The position numbers and the translations under genes are program-made. Under the pieces are notes generated by a model. It was not told the DNA's origin and did no database searches. It worked only from the letters and a program-made list of their open reading frames with translations. DNA of 64,000 nucleotides from Rhizophagus clarus (Eukaryota; Glomeromycota; Glomeromycetes; Glomerales; Glomeraceae): NCBI GenBank assembly GCA_015698045.1, contig BLAL01000228.1, positions 609,001 to 673,000 of the forward strand. Reading direction: 5' to 3'. Shown piece by piece: positions 45,781-58,360 of the stretch (position 1 is its first letter; each line of letters starts with the position of its first letter).

Positions 45781-47104
45781 TGCTATAAATTTCTTGATTT
45801 ACAAAAAAAAATTGTATAATTTTTATCCGGATTTCGGTTTCTATCCAGATATATCCAGATTTTTATCCGAACCGGATTATCTGGATAAAAACTGGATAAT
45901 TTTTTTAATTTATCCAGATAACAGTTTCTATCCAGATCGAAACACTAGAGTGAAGTCTTTTATTTCTCTAACCTTCTACGATCCTTGGAACCAAACGTGT
46001 AGCTGTCTCTTCTGATTTATGTGTTAAAAATAGCGTCATGCACTTATGTTCATTAAACCGCTCCAGAGATAGTTTCCAGTTGATTGTTGCTTTGATCGTT
46101 TTATATTTTCTTTGTCTTTTAATTCTTAATTTTTTCAAAGACCATTGCTCATTATTGTTCGACAAATAACTAGATATATATATATCATATATTCCTTTGA
46201 TTTTGAGCTATAAATAGATGTGTCGATCACTGGTGTCAGATCCACGGGTACTGTGATGATCTCCTCATCCTTTTTAGAATTGATCTTGCAATTTTTGCGA
46301 CTGTGGATCTTTCTTCCTTTTCGTTGATCTTTCCTCCTTCGATCGAGTTCTTTATCTTAAAAATTTTTAATTTTTCTGTATTTACTAAGCTCCTCGTTTC
46401 TTCACCTTCTTTAAGTAATTTCTCTTAACCTTCAACTCGGCTTCAGCTGTAAGTCTGTGATGCCATGTCACGAGATTTTTGCTGCGCCTCCCAAAGTCAA
46501 TTTCGAAGACGGTCGGTATTTTTCATCTGGGCGAGAAAGTCCTCACAATATTTTTTAGTAGCCGTGCCTTCTAAAATCCTGAATAGGAGCTCTATATCTC
46601 CTGTATACAGTCCTGTGACGCTTTTTAGCATGTCAAAATAATTTTCTTCATTTTGGTTTAAGCGCCCATAAGTGCGGTATAGCCAATTGAAAAAGCTTTT
46701 TCCTTTACTTTTACCTATATTCTTAAAGTTTATCTTTAAGGACAAGTTCATTTCCCTATTCAAGTATTCTCTGAACTCGAGAACGACTCCATTTTTATAT
46801 ATTTTAGTATAGTTTTTTAATAAAAATAGCTGTAGTTTTTTCTGAAAAATTTTGGTTCAGAGATCGACCGGAAAGAGTTCTTTTTTTCATTTTAAATTTT
46901 CGATTTTCATATTTTCAAATTACGATTTTCATAATTTTGTCACTTTTGGTCCCATACCTTTTATTAGAATGAAATTGATCGCTGGCATTTGGTGATACCA
47001 TATTATTTATAAACAAAAAAAAAAAAAAATACGCATTTATATTTTTTTTTTCAATTTTTAAGTGTAACCTAAATTCTTCAGTAAGAATTTTTCTGTACCC
47101 AACC

Positions 47105-49709
47105 ATGTCTAAAAACGTTGCATTTATTAACAATTCAAATGATTGGTATGAATGGATTGAAGATGCCATTTCTAAAAACTTATAAAGTATTATGAATACA
47201 AAGATTTTTCTAATTTTCAAAAAATTGGTTCTGGAGGCTTCGCAAATGTTTATCGTGCAAACTGGAAGAAATCTCATATTCGTTATGCAATAAAATCATT
47301 TTTTAAAATCGATAATGCTACAATTAAAGCAATTGTTCGTGAGGTAATTATAATTTCATATTTCATTATTTATTATAATCATATGAATTTTTTTGACGTA
47401 ATATTTTTTTTATTCTCTAGATTCGATTTCATCGTGAAGTTGATTATCATGATAATGTCATCCGTTTTTATGGTGTCACGACTTCCATTAAGGGTATAAT
47501 AAGTTCATCATATTATTTTGATTTATAATATACAATAATTAACTAAAGTACTAAACTAATTTGTAAATTTTCTTTTTAAAAAGAAAATCAAAGAAAAGAA
47601 TATTCATTGATCATAGAATATGCTGATAATGGTATCCTACGAAGTTATTTGAAAGAAAATTTTAAAAATCTCAATTGGAATGATAAATATAATCTTGCAT
47701 TTCAATTGGTTCACGCAGTATCATGTTTACATGATGAAGGGATCATTCATCGTGATTTGGTAAATATTAACAATTATATATTTTATCATTTTAGTGATTA
47801 TTTTATCTTAATTTAATTGTATTATTATTATTGTATTATAAATAGCACTCTAACAATGTGTTAGTCCATCAGCATACTGTTAAATTATCAGATTTTGGCT
47901 TATCAAAAAGAATTGAGGAAACATCCAATTCTCAATCGAAAATATTTGGATTAGTTCCTTACATTGATCCAAAAAGTTTTGATGAAAATATAAAATATTT
48001 ATTAAATAAAAAAAGTAATGTTTATAGCATTGGTGTATTATTATGGGAAATATCAAGCGGTCATCCTCCCTTTCAAGATCATATACAATATAATGTTGGT
48101 TTAGCTATTAGTATTTTAAAAGGCCTTAGAGAGACATCTGTACCTGAGACATCTGAAAATTATATAAAGATTTATACCGGTATGTACAAATTATTCTTAT
48201 TATTACGGTTTATATATGGTTTAAATAAGGTGATTTTAATTAATTAAATTTTTTTTGTAGACTGTTGGAATATTGAACCTGATAATCGACCAACTATCAA
48301 TCAAGTAATTAATGAATTAAAAGCAATTGTAATAAAAGAAAACATAATTATAAAAGATTTTCACTTATATGATGATGATAAAGATATTATCCAATAATTA
48401 AATAATCACCAGCCCAATTCAGATGCTGAAATTTTAGGAAATAATAATTATTCATTTCGTGAAAATTCATCACAAGTTATTGATTTCACTAGAACAAAAG
48501 AAATTGATTCTTTAATATTATCAAATAATAGAACTGAGAATAATTTTAACATAATAGTTAATAATATAATTAATTTTTTTGAAAATAGTAGTTTTAAAAT
48601 AGGACAACAGGAAGTTTTAAATTATTTTAATAATAAAAATATAATTTTGCAAGAGATAAATAATTTATTAGTAAATAATCAAAATAATCCAAATTATATT
48701 TTTTTGCTTGGAAAATTTAACCATTTAGGAATTGGGATAGATATTGACAAGAAAAAAGCATTTGAATTATATCAAAAGGCAGCAGATTTAGGAAATGCAT
48801 CAGGAATAAATAGTTTAGGATATTGTTATCGACATGGAATTGGAACAAATATTGACAAGAAAAAGGCATTTGAATTATTTCAAAAGGCAGCAGATTTAGG
48901 AAATACAAATGCAATAAATAGTTTAGGATATTGTTATGAAAATGGAATTGGAACAGATATTGATAAGAAAAGGCATTTGAATTATATCAAAAAGCAGCAG
49001 ATTTAGGAAATGCATTAGGAATAAATAATTTAGGATGTTGCTATTTTAATGGAATTGGAACAGATATTGACAAGAAAAAGGCATTTGAATTATGTCAAAA
49101 GGCAGCAGATTTAGGAAATGCAAATGCAATAAATAATTTAGGATATTGTTATGAAAATGGAATTGGAACAGATATTGACAAGAAAAAGGCATTTGAATTA
49201 TGTCAAAAGGCAGCAGATTTAGGAAATACAAATGCAATAAATAATTTAGGATATTGTTATGAAAATGGAATTGGAACAGATATTGACAAGAAAAAGGCAT
49301 TTGAATTATATCAAAAGGCAGCAGATTTAGGAAATGCAAATGGAATAAAATATTTAGGAGATTGTTATCAACATGGAATTGGAATATGTATTAACAAGAA
49401 AAAAGCATTTGAATTATATCAAAAAGCAGCAGATTTAGGAAATGCAAATGGAATAAACAATTTAGGATATTCAGTTGGTATTCTAATGGAATTGGAACGG
49501 ATATTGACAAGAAAAAAGCATTTGAATTATTTCAAAAAGCAGCAAACTTAAAAAATAATTTAGGTCAATATAATCTTGCTCATATGTATGAATATGGAGA
49601 AGGTATTGTTAAAGATATAAGTAAAGCAATTTATTGGTATGAAAAATCAGCTGAACAAGGGAATCAAGATGCTCAAAATAGGTTAAATGAATTAAAATTA
49701 CAAATTTAA
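47105..49709 (+). pseudogene. TKL-type kinase with Sel1 repeats, paralogue C (broken)
   Basis: Exons 47105-47343, 47421-47493, 47584-47759, 47846-48179 and 48261-49709 match those of B, including the intron after HRDL. Motifs seen: IGSGGFANV (after the first break), AIKSF, LIIEYADNGIL, HRDL/HSNN, DFGLSKR, NVYSIGVLLWEISSGHPPF (the usual Asp is Asn) and DNRPT. There are nine Sel1-type units, ending in a distinct C-terminal unit KDISKAIYWYEKSAEQGNQD and LNELKLQI. Breaks: one base is missing in an A-run of exon 1 (~47177, exon length 239 against 240 in B), a TAA in the linker (48395-48397), one base missing in an A-run (~48968), and a 5-base excess near 49473. Two are homopolymer slips and could be sequencing errors, but the stop and the 5-base change are not, so it is called a pseudogene. 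Confidence 0.8.
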
Positions 49710-50625
49710 AGAGAAAAGTTTTGACAAAATTTTACCATAATCCATGGAAATCCATGGAATTTGTAAATTCATTTCATAAAAATATCAGATTTTGATCTAT
49801 AGAATTGCGTAAATTCTTATTAAATATTTACAAATAAACTAATTTTTTTCTATTTAGTAGTTTATTATAAAAGTTTAGAGATTACACAAAATAATAAAAT
49901 TATTAATTTTGGTTTTTATAGTATCAGAAACGACAGATAATAATTTTAAAATGGCCAATACTAAGCATTAGTCATTACCAAAACTATTATTACCAATTAT
50001 ATTTTATTATTAAAAGTTGATGATTTATATGAATTAGAAAGTTTCTCTTAAACAAACTGATATAATAAAATTAAAAATCAAATTATAGAAGAACCTATTT
50101 ATAAACAATATAAAATGTCATGAAACTTTTTAAAAAAAAGTATCTAAAAAAAATATTAATGTAAATTAGTCATTTTATTTAAAGTTAAGTTATTTTACTG
50201 ATCGTTAAAATCAGTGAGAACGTCTTTAAGATTATTAAAAGTAGGAAAATAATAAACAAAGCCGATTTTGTTGATGTTATTTCATGCTTATAAGAAAGAA
50301 ATTGTGTAAAGGATTAAAGAATATTAAAAATAATAATGAAAATAAAATTCGTTGAACGCACGTTGCATGAGTAATAAAATTTTGTATAGAACAAATAATA
50401 ATCAAAAAAGACCATTTTTGTATCGTTATTGTAAAAATATACGACCTTTAAAATATATGACCTTTTTTCAAATCAAATAAATTTTGATGGTATAAATATA
50501 TGCAAAATAATATCAGTAAATGTGATGGTTATATATTTCTATAATAATTTTAAATTAAATAATAATCTTATTATTTTATTAATGATCATTTACATTGGAA
50601 ACCTCATTCATGTTGATGATTTAGA
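49710..50625. repeat. 3' flank of paralogue C, duplicated in inverted orientation at 62480-63416
   Basis: Shared in order on opposite strands: GAGAAAAG after the stop, CCATAATCCATGGAAAT, GCTTATAAGAAAGAAATTG, CGCACGTTGCATGAGTAATA (with ACAT in the other copy), CATTTTTGTATCGTTA, AGTAAATGTGATG and TCATTTACATT. Similarity by eye is roughly 75-85%. No gene is present in the flank itself. Confidence 0.8.
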
Positions 50626-50828
50626 ATCGGACATCGTGTAAAAAAAAAAAAAAAATTAATAATAAAATGGTTGGATGGACACACAAAATTTGTTAATCAA
50701 TTCACCATTTTTGATTAGGACTTGAATGAAAAGATGTGTTAATACTTAAGTATTCGTTATTATATATCTTTTGTTTATTAATGCATTATATAACAATTAC
50801 TTTATTCAAATATATTTATAATGGAATG

Positions 50829-51154
50829 GGAGTCAAATAAGTTACCGAAAGAAACTAAAGATGATTCGATCAATGAATTTAATAAAAGAATTACTTACAG
50901 AGGGGATTCGTTATACCGATCAAATTTGGCGCGAAAAGTTCTAGCGACACTAGATCCGTTAGTGAGTATAGCGATGATACCTTGTTTAAAGATCTTGAGT
51001 AGTTTTAGATAGTTTTTAGGTAGACTTAGATAGGCTCACTTGAAAAATAATGATTTATATGTATAGATATATATGTTATATGTCTATGTTGAAAACGCTC
51101 CTGAATTATTGTATTGTCTTTGGCGTTCATAATAAAGAAAACAAAGAAAAAAAA
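50829..51154 (+). mobile_element. 326-bp A-tailed insertion with 8-bp target duplication
   Basis: ATGGAATG stands on both sides (50821-50828 and 51155-51162), while the homologous sequence near 62258 has ATGGAATG once, so the boundary is set by comparison. The insert ends AATAAAGAAAACAAAGAAAA plus a further A-run. It has a 63-codon open frame (from 50821: MEWESNKLPKETKDDSINEF) that uses the target's ATG, and is GC-richer than its flanks. An A-rich tail with a short duplication suggests a 5'-truncated LINE or a SINE; no domain is recognised. Confidence 0.75.
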
Positions 51155-51629
51155 ATGGAATGAGAGAAAATTAAAAATGTACTGTAGTGGTAGTATTATT
51201 ACAAATAAAGTCCTATCATAATGTCATCATTAGTTCATAATTGTGTTATTCGCGTGACAATTAACGATTGGTAATCCTCTAAAGAACAAAATAAAAAAAA
51301 AAATTTAATAATTGTTACTTCAAATTTTTTAAGAAAAAATATAAACTAACTTTTGACATTTTACATATATACATATTATTCATATTAGCGTTATATTTCT
51401 TTTGGTAACTTAATTTAGAATTTTTTTTTTCTTTGAAAAATTATGAACATATTTCTTTTGGATATTTGAACTATCCTATTTAATTAATTTTTAATTAATT
51501 TTTCATTTGATATATCTTGTTTGACATTATAAGGTACATTTCCAAAATTGCTGACTTGTTTCATGATTTAAGATTAGCAGGTATTTAGATTAAAATTCAT
51601 GTAACGTTTGAGTTCTATACCAATAACAT

Positions 51630-51860
51630 TAATTAATATAAAGTTATGGGCGGATTATGATTGACCCTTAGTCCTTAATAATTACTGATTGACTATTGAA
51701 AAGTCATATTTGTTTGCTAGATTGTCTGAACTTTAAGGCAGCCAGTAAGTTAGGTTCAGATCAAATAGATTATATGTAAACCACTAGATTATAAAGTTTA
51801 CCAATGATTCATGTTATGAATCCTCACAACTAAGTCATAAACGCTCCTGGCGATACTATT
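51630..51860 (+). repeat. Dispersed repeat copy
   Basis: It shares TTATGGGCGGATTATGATTG, ACCCTTAGTC, CTATTGAAAAGTCA, CTAAGGCAGCCAGTAAGTTA-like and ATATGTAAACCACTAGATTA with 61910-62060 and 60970-61104 (both inverted), and partly with 25800-25965 and 15275-15350. No terminal structure is evident. Confidence 0.65.
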
Positions 51861-54800
51861 AAAATATTGATGCTAAAGGATATGTCGTTATCAGTGTCGC
51901 TTAGTTGCTGATTTATTGACAATCAATAGATCTAGGGAATACTGTATATATTCATGCACTTTATTAGTCTTTTGATTTTATTGACACGAAAGGATAATAA
52001 TGCATGTTAGATAATGGCTGGATAATCCATTCCAGAACGTGGTGATTTTTTTTCTTTGATTTATACCGTATAAAAATAGACCTTTGTTCCTAAACTACAT
52101 ATACCATGAGGTTTGGTTCGTTACTTCATCTTTTTATTTCGTCAATTCAAGAATAATATCGATCTATCAAAAGTTTTTAGAATTCATAAGAGATACACCT
52201 CGTAGATCAAACATTGAATTTGATAATGTTAGTAAATTTATTTAGCATTAGGAAGTAAAAATTTTATATTCTTACGGTTTCTCTTATATTATTATAGACA
52301 TTTTAACTTTAACTTTATTTTGCAGAATGGACTTTTATGAATAAAGATGTTAAACTCATTAAACCATTTATTTATTGTACATTCCCAACAAAATTTTATA
52401 ATGAAAGAAAGATGACTGTAAATATTTATTCTCTTTAATTCAATATAAGAAAAATATTACATAATTTAAGCCACTCATTTTTGCCACTATATGAACGTTA
52501 TTAGTATGATGAAACCAACTCTACTTTAGTTGGGGAACATCTGACTTCCAAGTCTAAAGCTATTCCTCGGTTTGTATAAAATTTTATGATTATCGTTTAC
52601 AAACTTTCAATTATAAAAAAAAAAAAAAAAAAATGAATACGCGTAACGAATATTTTAATTGTCGAAATTTTGTTGACAAAAAATCCACTTGCATTAAATT
52701 TCTCTACAGATACTAAGTTCCTAGTATTCTATTAAGTCTTAACGTATACTCCTCCTCAGAAATTTCCTTGATGTTCAGGTTGAAATATTCGAATCAACAA
52801 AATTCTTTAAAAAAGATCTCCTATTAACATTATTAAAATTTACTAGTATTCCATAATGTCCGATAAATACTATGCCACTATGGTATGAAAATGCATAATC
52901 AAGTTGATAAATAAAATGGCGCAATTTTGGAGTTGTGACTACATTAATTGGCAGAGAATCTCTTATTATCCAATCCGTAAGATATTATTGTTGATTCATT
53001 TTTATCACCTTCGTCTTTGAGTTTTTATTGAAAATATGCGTGCCGTGACTTGAATTTTTTCCTACCCAGGGCACAGAAAATGCTTTCAATTGCTTATGTT
53101 TGCTTTTAAACAACTAGTTGAATTCGTATTAATATATAAAAATTATGTAAGATTATAGGTAAGACTCTAACAGAGAAGTTACCAATGAGATGCGACCATT
53201 TATAGTTCCATCTTGAAATACACTTGGGAGTGGTTCTTTAAATTTAATTTTTTCAACTTGAAAAATGCTTTGGTGAATTTCTTACTGTACAAACAAATGT
53301 GCTTAACTTTTAACACAACTATAAGTGTTCTATTTTCATCTATTATTTATTATTATTATTACAATTTATTTGAGGTAGCCGGTAATAGCCGATAAGTGCC
53401 TGACAATAGACCATTTAGAAATGGATTTTATATTATTTTAAAATTTAAATTTTCTTTTATGGAAGATCAACTTAGTAAATGTTGTCTTCAATTAATTCTT
53501 TTCGCTCAAATAATAAAGACTAATTAATTATATAATACTGATCCAAGCATGTTTTTTTCGTATGACTGTTCATATAACGCGATACTGGATCAAAAAATCT
53601 AACCTCGCGTGCAGTTATTGGTCATCCGTTAAAAATTAGGTTACTTGTATTCTGTTAACTAAAATGCACCATAGTTCAGCTTTGATCAACATTTGTTCTT
53701 TGGATTTAGATGTGATTATCTAGACATAAGTTGTTTTGTAGTTGCCACACTTTCGCTGCTTGTATTTGCTTTAGCATTAAAGTCCTTAGTTTTAAGATCA
53801 TTGATTCGATAATCGTTCTCTTCGTTCACGCATAACGGTGGAGCAGTTCATATATAATTATTACTTAATATGCGCAAACCCCATTGTCTTTATCTTGAAT
53901 ATGGAATTTGGCATTTTGAGCTTAATACATTTTAATAATCACCAATAATGACACTCTTCATTAATTAAGATTTATAAATAGAGCTGTACAAGCGTGTAAG
54001 AAGTGTTCTATAGTATGTTTTTCAACTTTGTGATATTTAAATAATAATAAAATATAGGCAAGTTTAGTTGTTTCAGTGTTATTATTAGTAATTACACTGC
54101 TACAGAATTTGTTCTTTTGTTGTAGGGAGTACAATATTCTTGACATGAATATTACGGAAAATTTTATAAGAATTATTTATTAAAATGAAACATGATTAAA
54201 TGCAGTTAACACAGAAGATTCTCAATTATTATTATTAATGTTTGAACTTTCTCTAGAGGTAATGATCCTTCTATTTTTTAAAAGAAACCGGAATTGCTAA
54301 AATAGTCTAATAGGAAATTTTTTTTTGATCATCAATCAAGTCTTATCAAGTCAGGCTGTCTGGGTTACACGTTTCTTAAATTCGTGTCTTTGTAACATGA
54401 AGTGATAGAGTATGAGCGGATCGAAGAACGATTTAAAAATAGAATTCTCGTGAGATTTTCGTTTGTCCACACGCGTTATCAAAATGTTATCAACATTTTC
54501 ACAATGTACAGTACATCACGTTTCTACACTTTGTTTGAGATTTATGGAATAAACATTAAAATAAACAATTCGCTGCAGAATTTCGATTTCAGTACGTAGT
54601 AATTTAGGTTGTTTAATGTACATTGCCGAACCGTATAACTCGCTATAAGCCCTATTGCATTGCCTCCGGATCTTTATTGTTGTAATACCTGGCTGATGGC
54701 TTGCGAACACCAGAATGAATTTAATTAATGGTCTAACACTAGTTTCTCACCTGTGCCTTTAAAAACTAATGTGGTGATCAAAGTCATATTAGTTCTATGA

Positions 54801-57800
54801 ACGTTAAACGAAATGTTTTGAAAATAAATGAGAGATATATTTTTTAACTTGTATCATCAAGATCAATACTTTTACTTAGTCATATATTCTAAATTTCGCG
54901 CGAAATTTTCTAAGTACTTAAATCATTTTATTCAAATGCAGCACACAAAAAAACGAATATTGAATATTAGTATGAAGTTATCGTAACACGTCACAAATCG
55001 TTATTCCATGCAAATATTTACTTCTACTGATTTAAATAGTTTAAAAGCCATATTGTTTGGGTTATTTGGACTATGTGGACTGTTAACTGTGGAGGCTGTG
55101 GTGAATACTTTTTTATCCAGATCTGCATTGAAGTAATCATATAAATATATTGCTATTTAAGTTTTTTTTTTTCTAAAATAAAATAGATCAATTAAATTTA
55201 ACGTATTCATTTATATTATATTTACATTTTTCCTTTTACATTTCAGAAATTTCTTATTATATTATTTATTATTATAACAATTATTTTACTGTTTATTTTT
55301 ATAGAATTAAATAAGTTGTGTAATCTTGAATATTTTTAGCGTAAAAAAGTGGTTTACATCATATCCATCAAAAATTTCAAAGGTATCATTATATCAAAAT
55401 TCAAATTCTGTTTGTCAATTTTTTTTTTTTTTTTGTTAATATATTAATAAATTCATTATTTGGATTTTATGGTGTGGTTGTGCTTGTTAATACACAATCG
55501 TTAAATGTTTTAAAGTTTATTATATCATATACACTTTTTCATGTAAGTTTTTGTTTTGATTTTATGATTTATTAATTCGATTATTATATTAAATTAAGAA
55601 AGTTCGAAAATCATTTTAAAGAAAAATGAGAATGAAATTTATAATTAAAATATTGATTTTAATTTATCACATACAACCTAGGGAGATGTAATGCAAAATT
55701 TATATTATGTAGTATGTAAATTCAAACATTTTTAAATTGTCATTTTAAATTAATTATTAAATAGCTATTTAGAAGACCGGTATAATAAGGAAGTAAGGTT
55801 TTGTAGGAAATTATTAATTAAGAATAACGACTATGGAGTTATGAACTTATATTATGTGAGAATAATTTTGCACTATATTGTTAAAACATTGGATGGGTTT
55901 CTTTTTTAAAGATTCTCTTCTTAATAATCAATCATGTGAATTTAGTAGTAGTAAACAATGGAATAAAATGAAAGCTGTCAATAATCTATCTCAACTGATT
56001 TTGGCCGACCACCACGAAATATCATAGTTTTTCATTACAATAGCTATAGGGTGGATTTCTTTATACTTTTTGTCGTTATTAAAAAATCATTTACATACAA
56101 AATATCTTAAAGTTTTGTTAAAGCTGTTCAACTGCGCCAAACAATAATATATTCACAAACCATAACTGTTATTATCACTGAAATATATTTTCATTATCTC
56201 TTGCATATTTTGACGGCGTCAAAATATTGGGTCATGCCACAATGCCACTTTAACGCGCAAATGAAGTAGGTAACAGCCATTAGTAAAAAACAAGAATTCA
56301 TTCAAATTCATACAAATAATCTATACTTATCATTTATAAACAAAGTTTATCATTAATTATTCCCATTTTTAACGGCTTATGTCAATTAACATTATAATAA
56401 GTAATTTTATTGACCTCCTAGGCCATATAATAATAATTCAGAAATAAGATTTTCGTAATAGACGGTATGTCAAAAATACAATTAAATGTATTTTATTCAA
56501 TATTATGTAATTAATTAATATCTTATTACTAATATAATATACTTTCAGGATTCTGAAAATAGTGGAATGAAATTTGGCTGTCTATTAACTTCAAATGACC
56601 ACGTAATTTGTTATAAATACATTCTATGGTCAAGTGAATTATAGTTTATATATGGGCAAAAAAAAATAATGTTGGCAAATTTTAAATGGTTAAACAATGT
56701 TAATAAAGATGATACATTTAGTGCACTTTCCTTTACAGCAGATGATGATGACATATATGCAATTTATTAATATTACTGAATTCAATAAAAAAGGTACATA
56801 GGTTTTAAGAATTTAGGATGCAAAATATATATTATTGATAATAAATGTATAGAAGGGCGAATTTTCAATGATTTTTCCTATAGGACATATGAATATATAC
56901 ATACCAGTATGTTAATTCCCAGATCAAGTTGACAGTTTACAGTATATCTGATCATGTTTATTTATCTACAGATAGTTTAAATTATTTATTTCGTTACTTT
57001 TCTCATTTCTATTCTGTTTTCTGTCTATTGACTACTTTTAAAATAACTAGAAATTATCATAGATATCAGGGTACTTTGTACCACGTGTTTAATGAGATAA
57101 ATGAAACATAACATTGTTATAATCTTACAGTAAAATCTTTTCATCTATTTAGTACTAGTTATAAATAAACAAAAATTAAACTACATCATTTCCATCTCTA
57201 AGAAATTCAGGAACTAAGCTAGATAATATTTCTTTGGTTTGATTTTAGAAATTTTTTAAAAAACGAGAAAAAAGATTTAACTGATTACAGTAAAATTCGA
57301 ATATGCGAAACACAAATTTTGTTACTGAGAACTCGTCTTTACTCCGTTATTCACTGTTTTATTTGATTTGCTGAATCGACTATGTAATAGATTTTGCAGT
57401 TTTGCTAATACTACAAAAAATTGATTTTCATCAATTCCAAATAATCATATTTGCCGTTTATGTGATATTTTAATAATGTTTGATGGGTTTTTAGCTGGGT
57501 GTAACCTTTATCAATCAGCCGATATGTATAAATATTAGTCAAAGGTATGCCATAGCAAAAAGAAAGAAATATGTATTATAGTCTAGTCTTAATCGAATAT
57601 ATTAAATAAGCAGTTTACTTCAAATAACCCGATTTCTGTGAAAGAAACTGTATTGCTGTAAAGTTAATATTATTGTAAGAGAGTTTTGTATTATTGTGAA
57701 AGAAAATTTTATTGATTTAACAGTGCTATGGAAAATATTGTGCTATCTGCACTATCAAGTCTATCAAACAATGCACAACTTCTTTCAAATATCAAAACCT

Positions 57801-58357
57801 GATTTACGTAAATTATTAATATTTCAATGAACTTATAAATTTTTGTTTTAGTATATATTCTATTAGTTGTTTTGATAATTTTAAGCAACCACAAAAAAAC
57901 AAAGTTAGTTGTCAATTCATTATAAAAAATATACTGTACTTAAATATTAAAAATTTTTTTTATAAAAATAAACAATAAAATTAATGAAATTCGTGGTTAA
58001 TGTAGAAAAATACTTGCTCACAAAAAAAATTTTTTTTTCTAAATTATAGAATTAACTAGTAATTGACTTAAAAATCAGATCATAGTCGATTGTGCGACTG
58101 TATCACAATGTCACGATTTATTTGTATTATATTATCGATCAAAAAAAAAAAATAGTATATTTTTACTTTTTTTTTTATTACTGTTCTTTTTTTATTTTAT
58201 TTGAAAACGGTTCCAGCTAGATTTGAATTTTATTTGTTTGATTTTAATGAATGATATTGTACGATTTTTTTTAATCCTTATGAATAATTTACCGTTTATA
58301 ATAGTTATAGTTAAAGATAGATTCAACATTTTAATCGGCTTATTGATCATTTAAATG
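51861..58357. other. Long intergenic stretch, nothing supportable
   Basis: Six and a half kilobases were read on both strands. Frames at 53213, 53961, 54402, 54516, 56929 and 57709 are 60-68 codons long with no motif, and match chance expectation for this composition. Long A or T runs occur at 52615-52633, 55418-55434 and 58140-58180. No TIR pair, tRNA-like fold or splice-bounded exon chain was recognised. TACAGTAAAATTCGAATATG near 57286 resembles one end of the mariner-type family but has no partner. Confidence 0.4.
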
Positions 58358-58360
58358 TTA

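Larger units (their letters stand above)
42387..45947 (-). mobile_element. hAT transposon, 3.56 kb, with 8-bp target duplication
   Basis: GAGTGAAG flanks both sides (42379-42386 and 45948-45955). The TIRs are TAGTGTTTCGATC at the left and GATCGAAACACTA at the right. Subterminal regions are packed with ATCCGGATA motifs on the left (42440-42525) and ATCCAGATA/ATCTGGATA variants on the right (45830-45935), the usual place for transposase binding sites in hAT elements. It encodes a minus-strand hAT transposase. A 22-bp tandem repeat lies between the transposase start and the right end. Confidence 0.95.
41160..46800 (-). mobile_element. Decayed, unclassified coding element, interrupted by a hAT transposon
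   Basis: Minus-strand open pieces occur at 46763-46497 (MNREMNLSLKINFKNIGKSK, LYRTYGRLNQNEENYFDMLK), 46165-45968, 42075-41821 (RLRPPRAKARRIFGAGKVPK) and 41494-41183 (MPDFQERKEYFEKVIKELNE). The last two contain similar FFEKVINGLN/YFEKVIKELN segments, so a domain seems duplicated. The right pieces and the left pieces are separated only by the hAT element at 42387-45947, whose target duplication joins them. The whole is broken in many places. The family is not recognised: a retroposon ORF1-like or lineage-specific repeated gene are both possible. A poly(A)-like tail on the same strand at ~40800 favours a retroposon. Confidence 0.5.
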
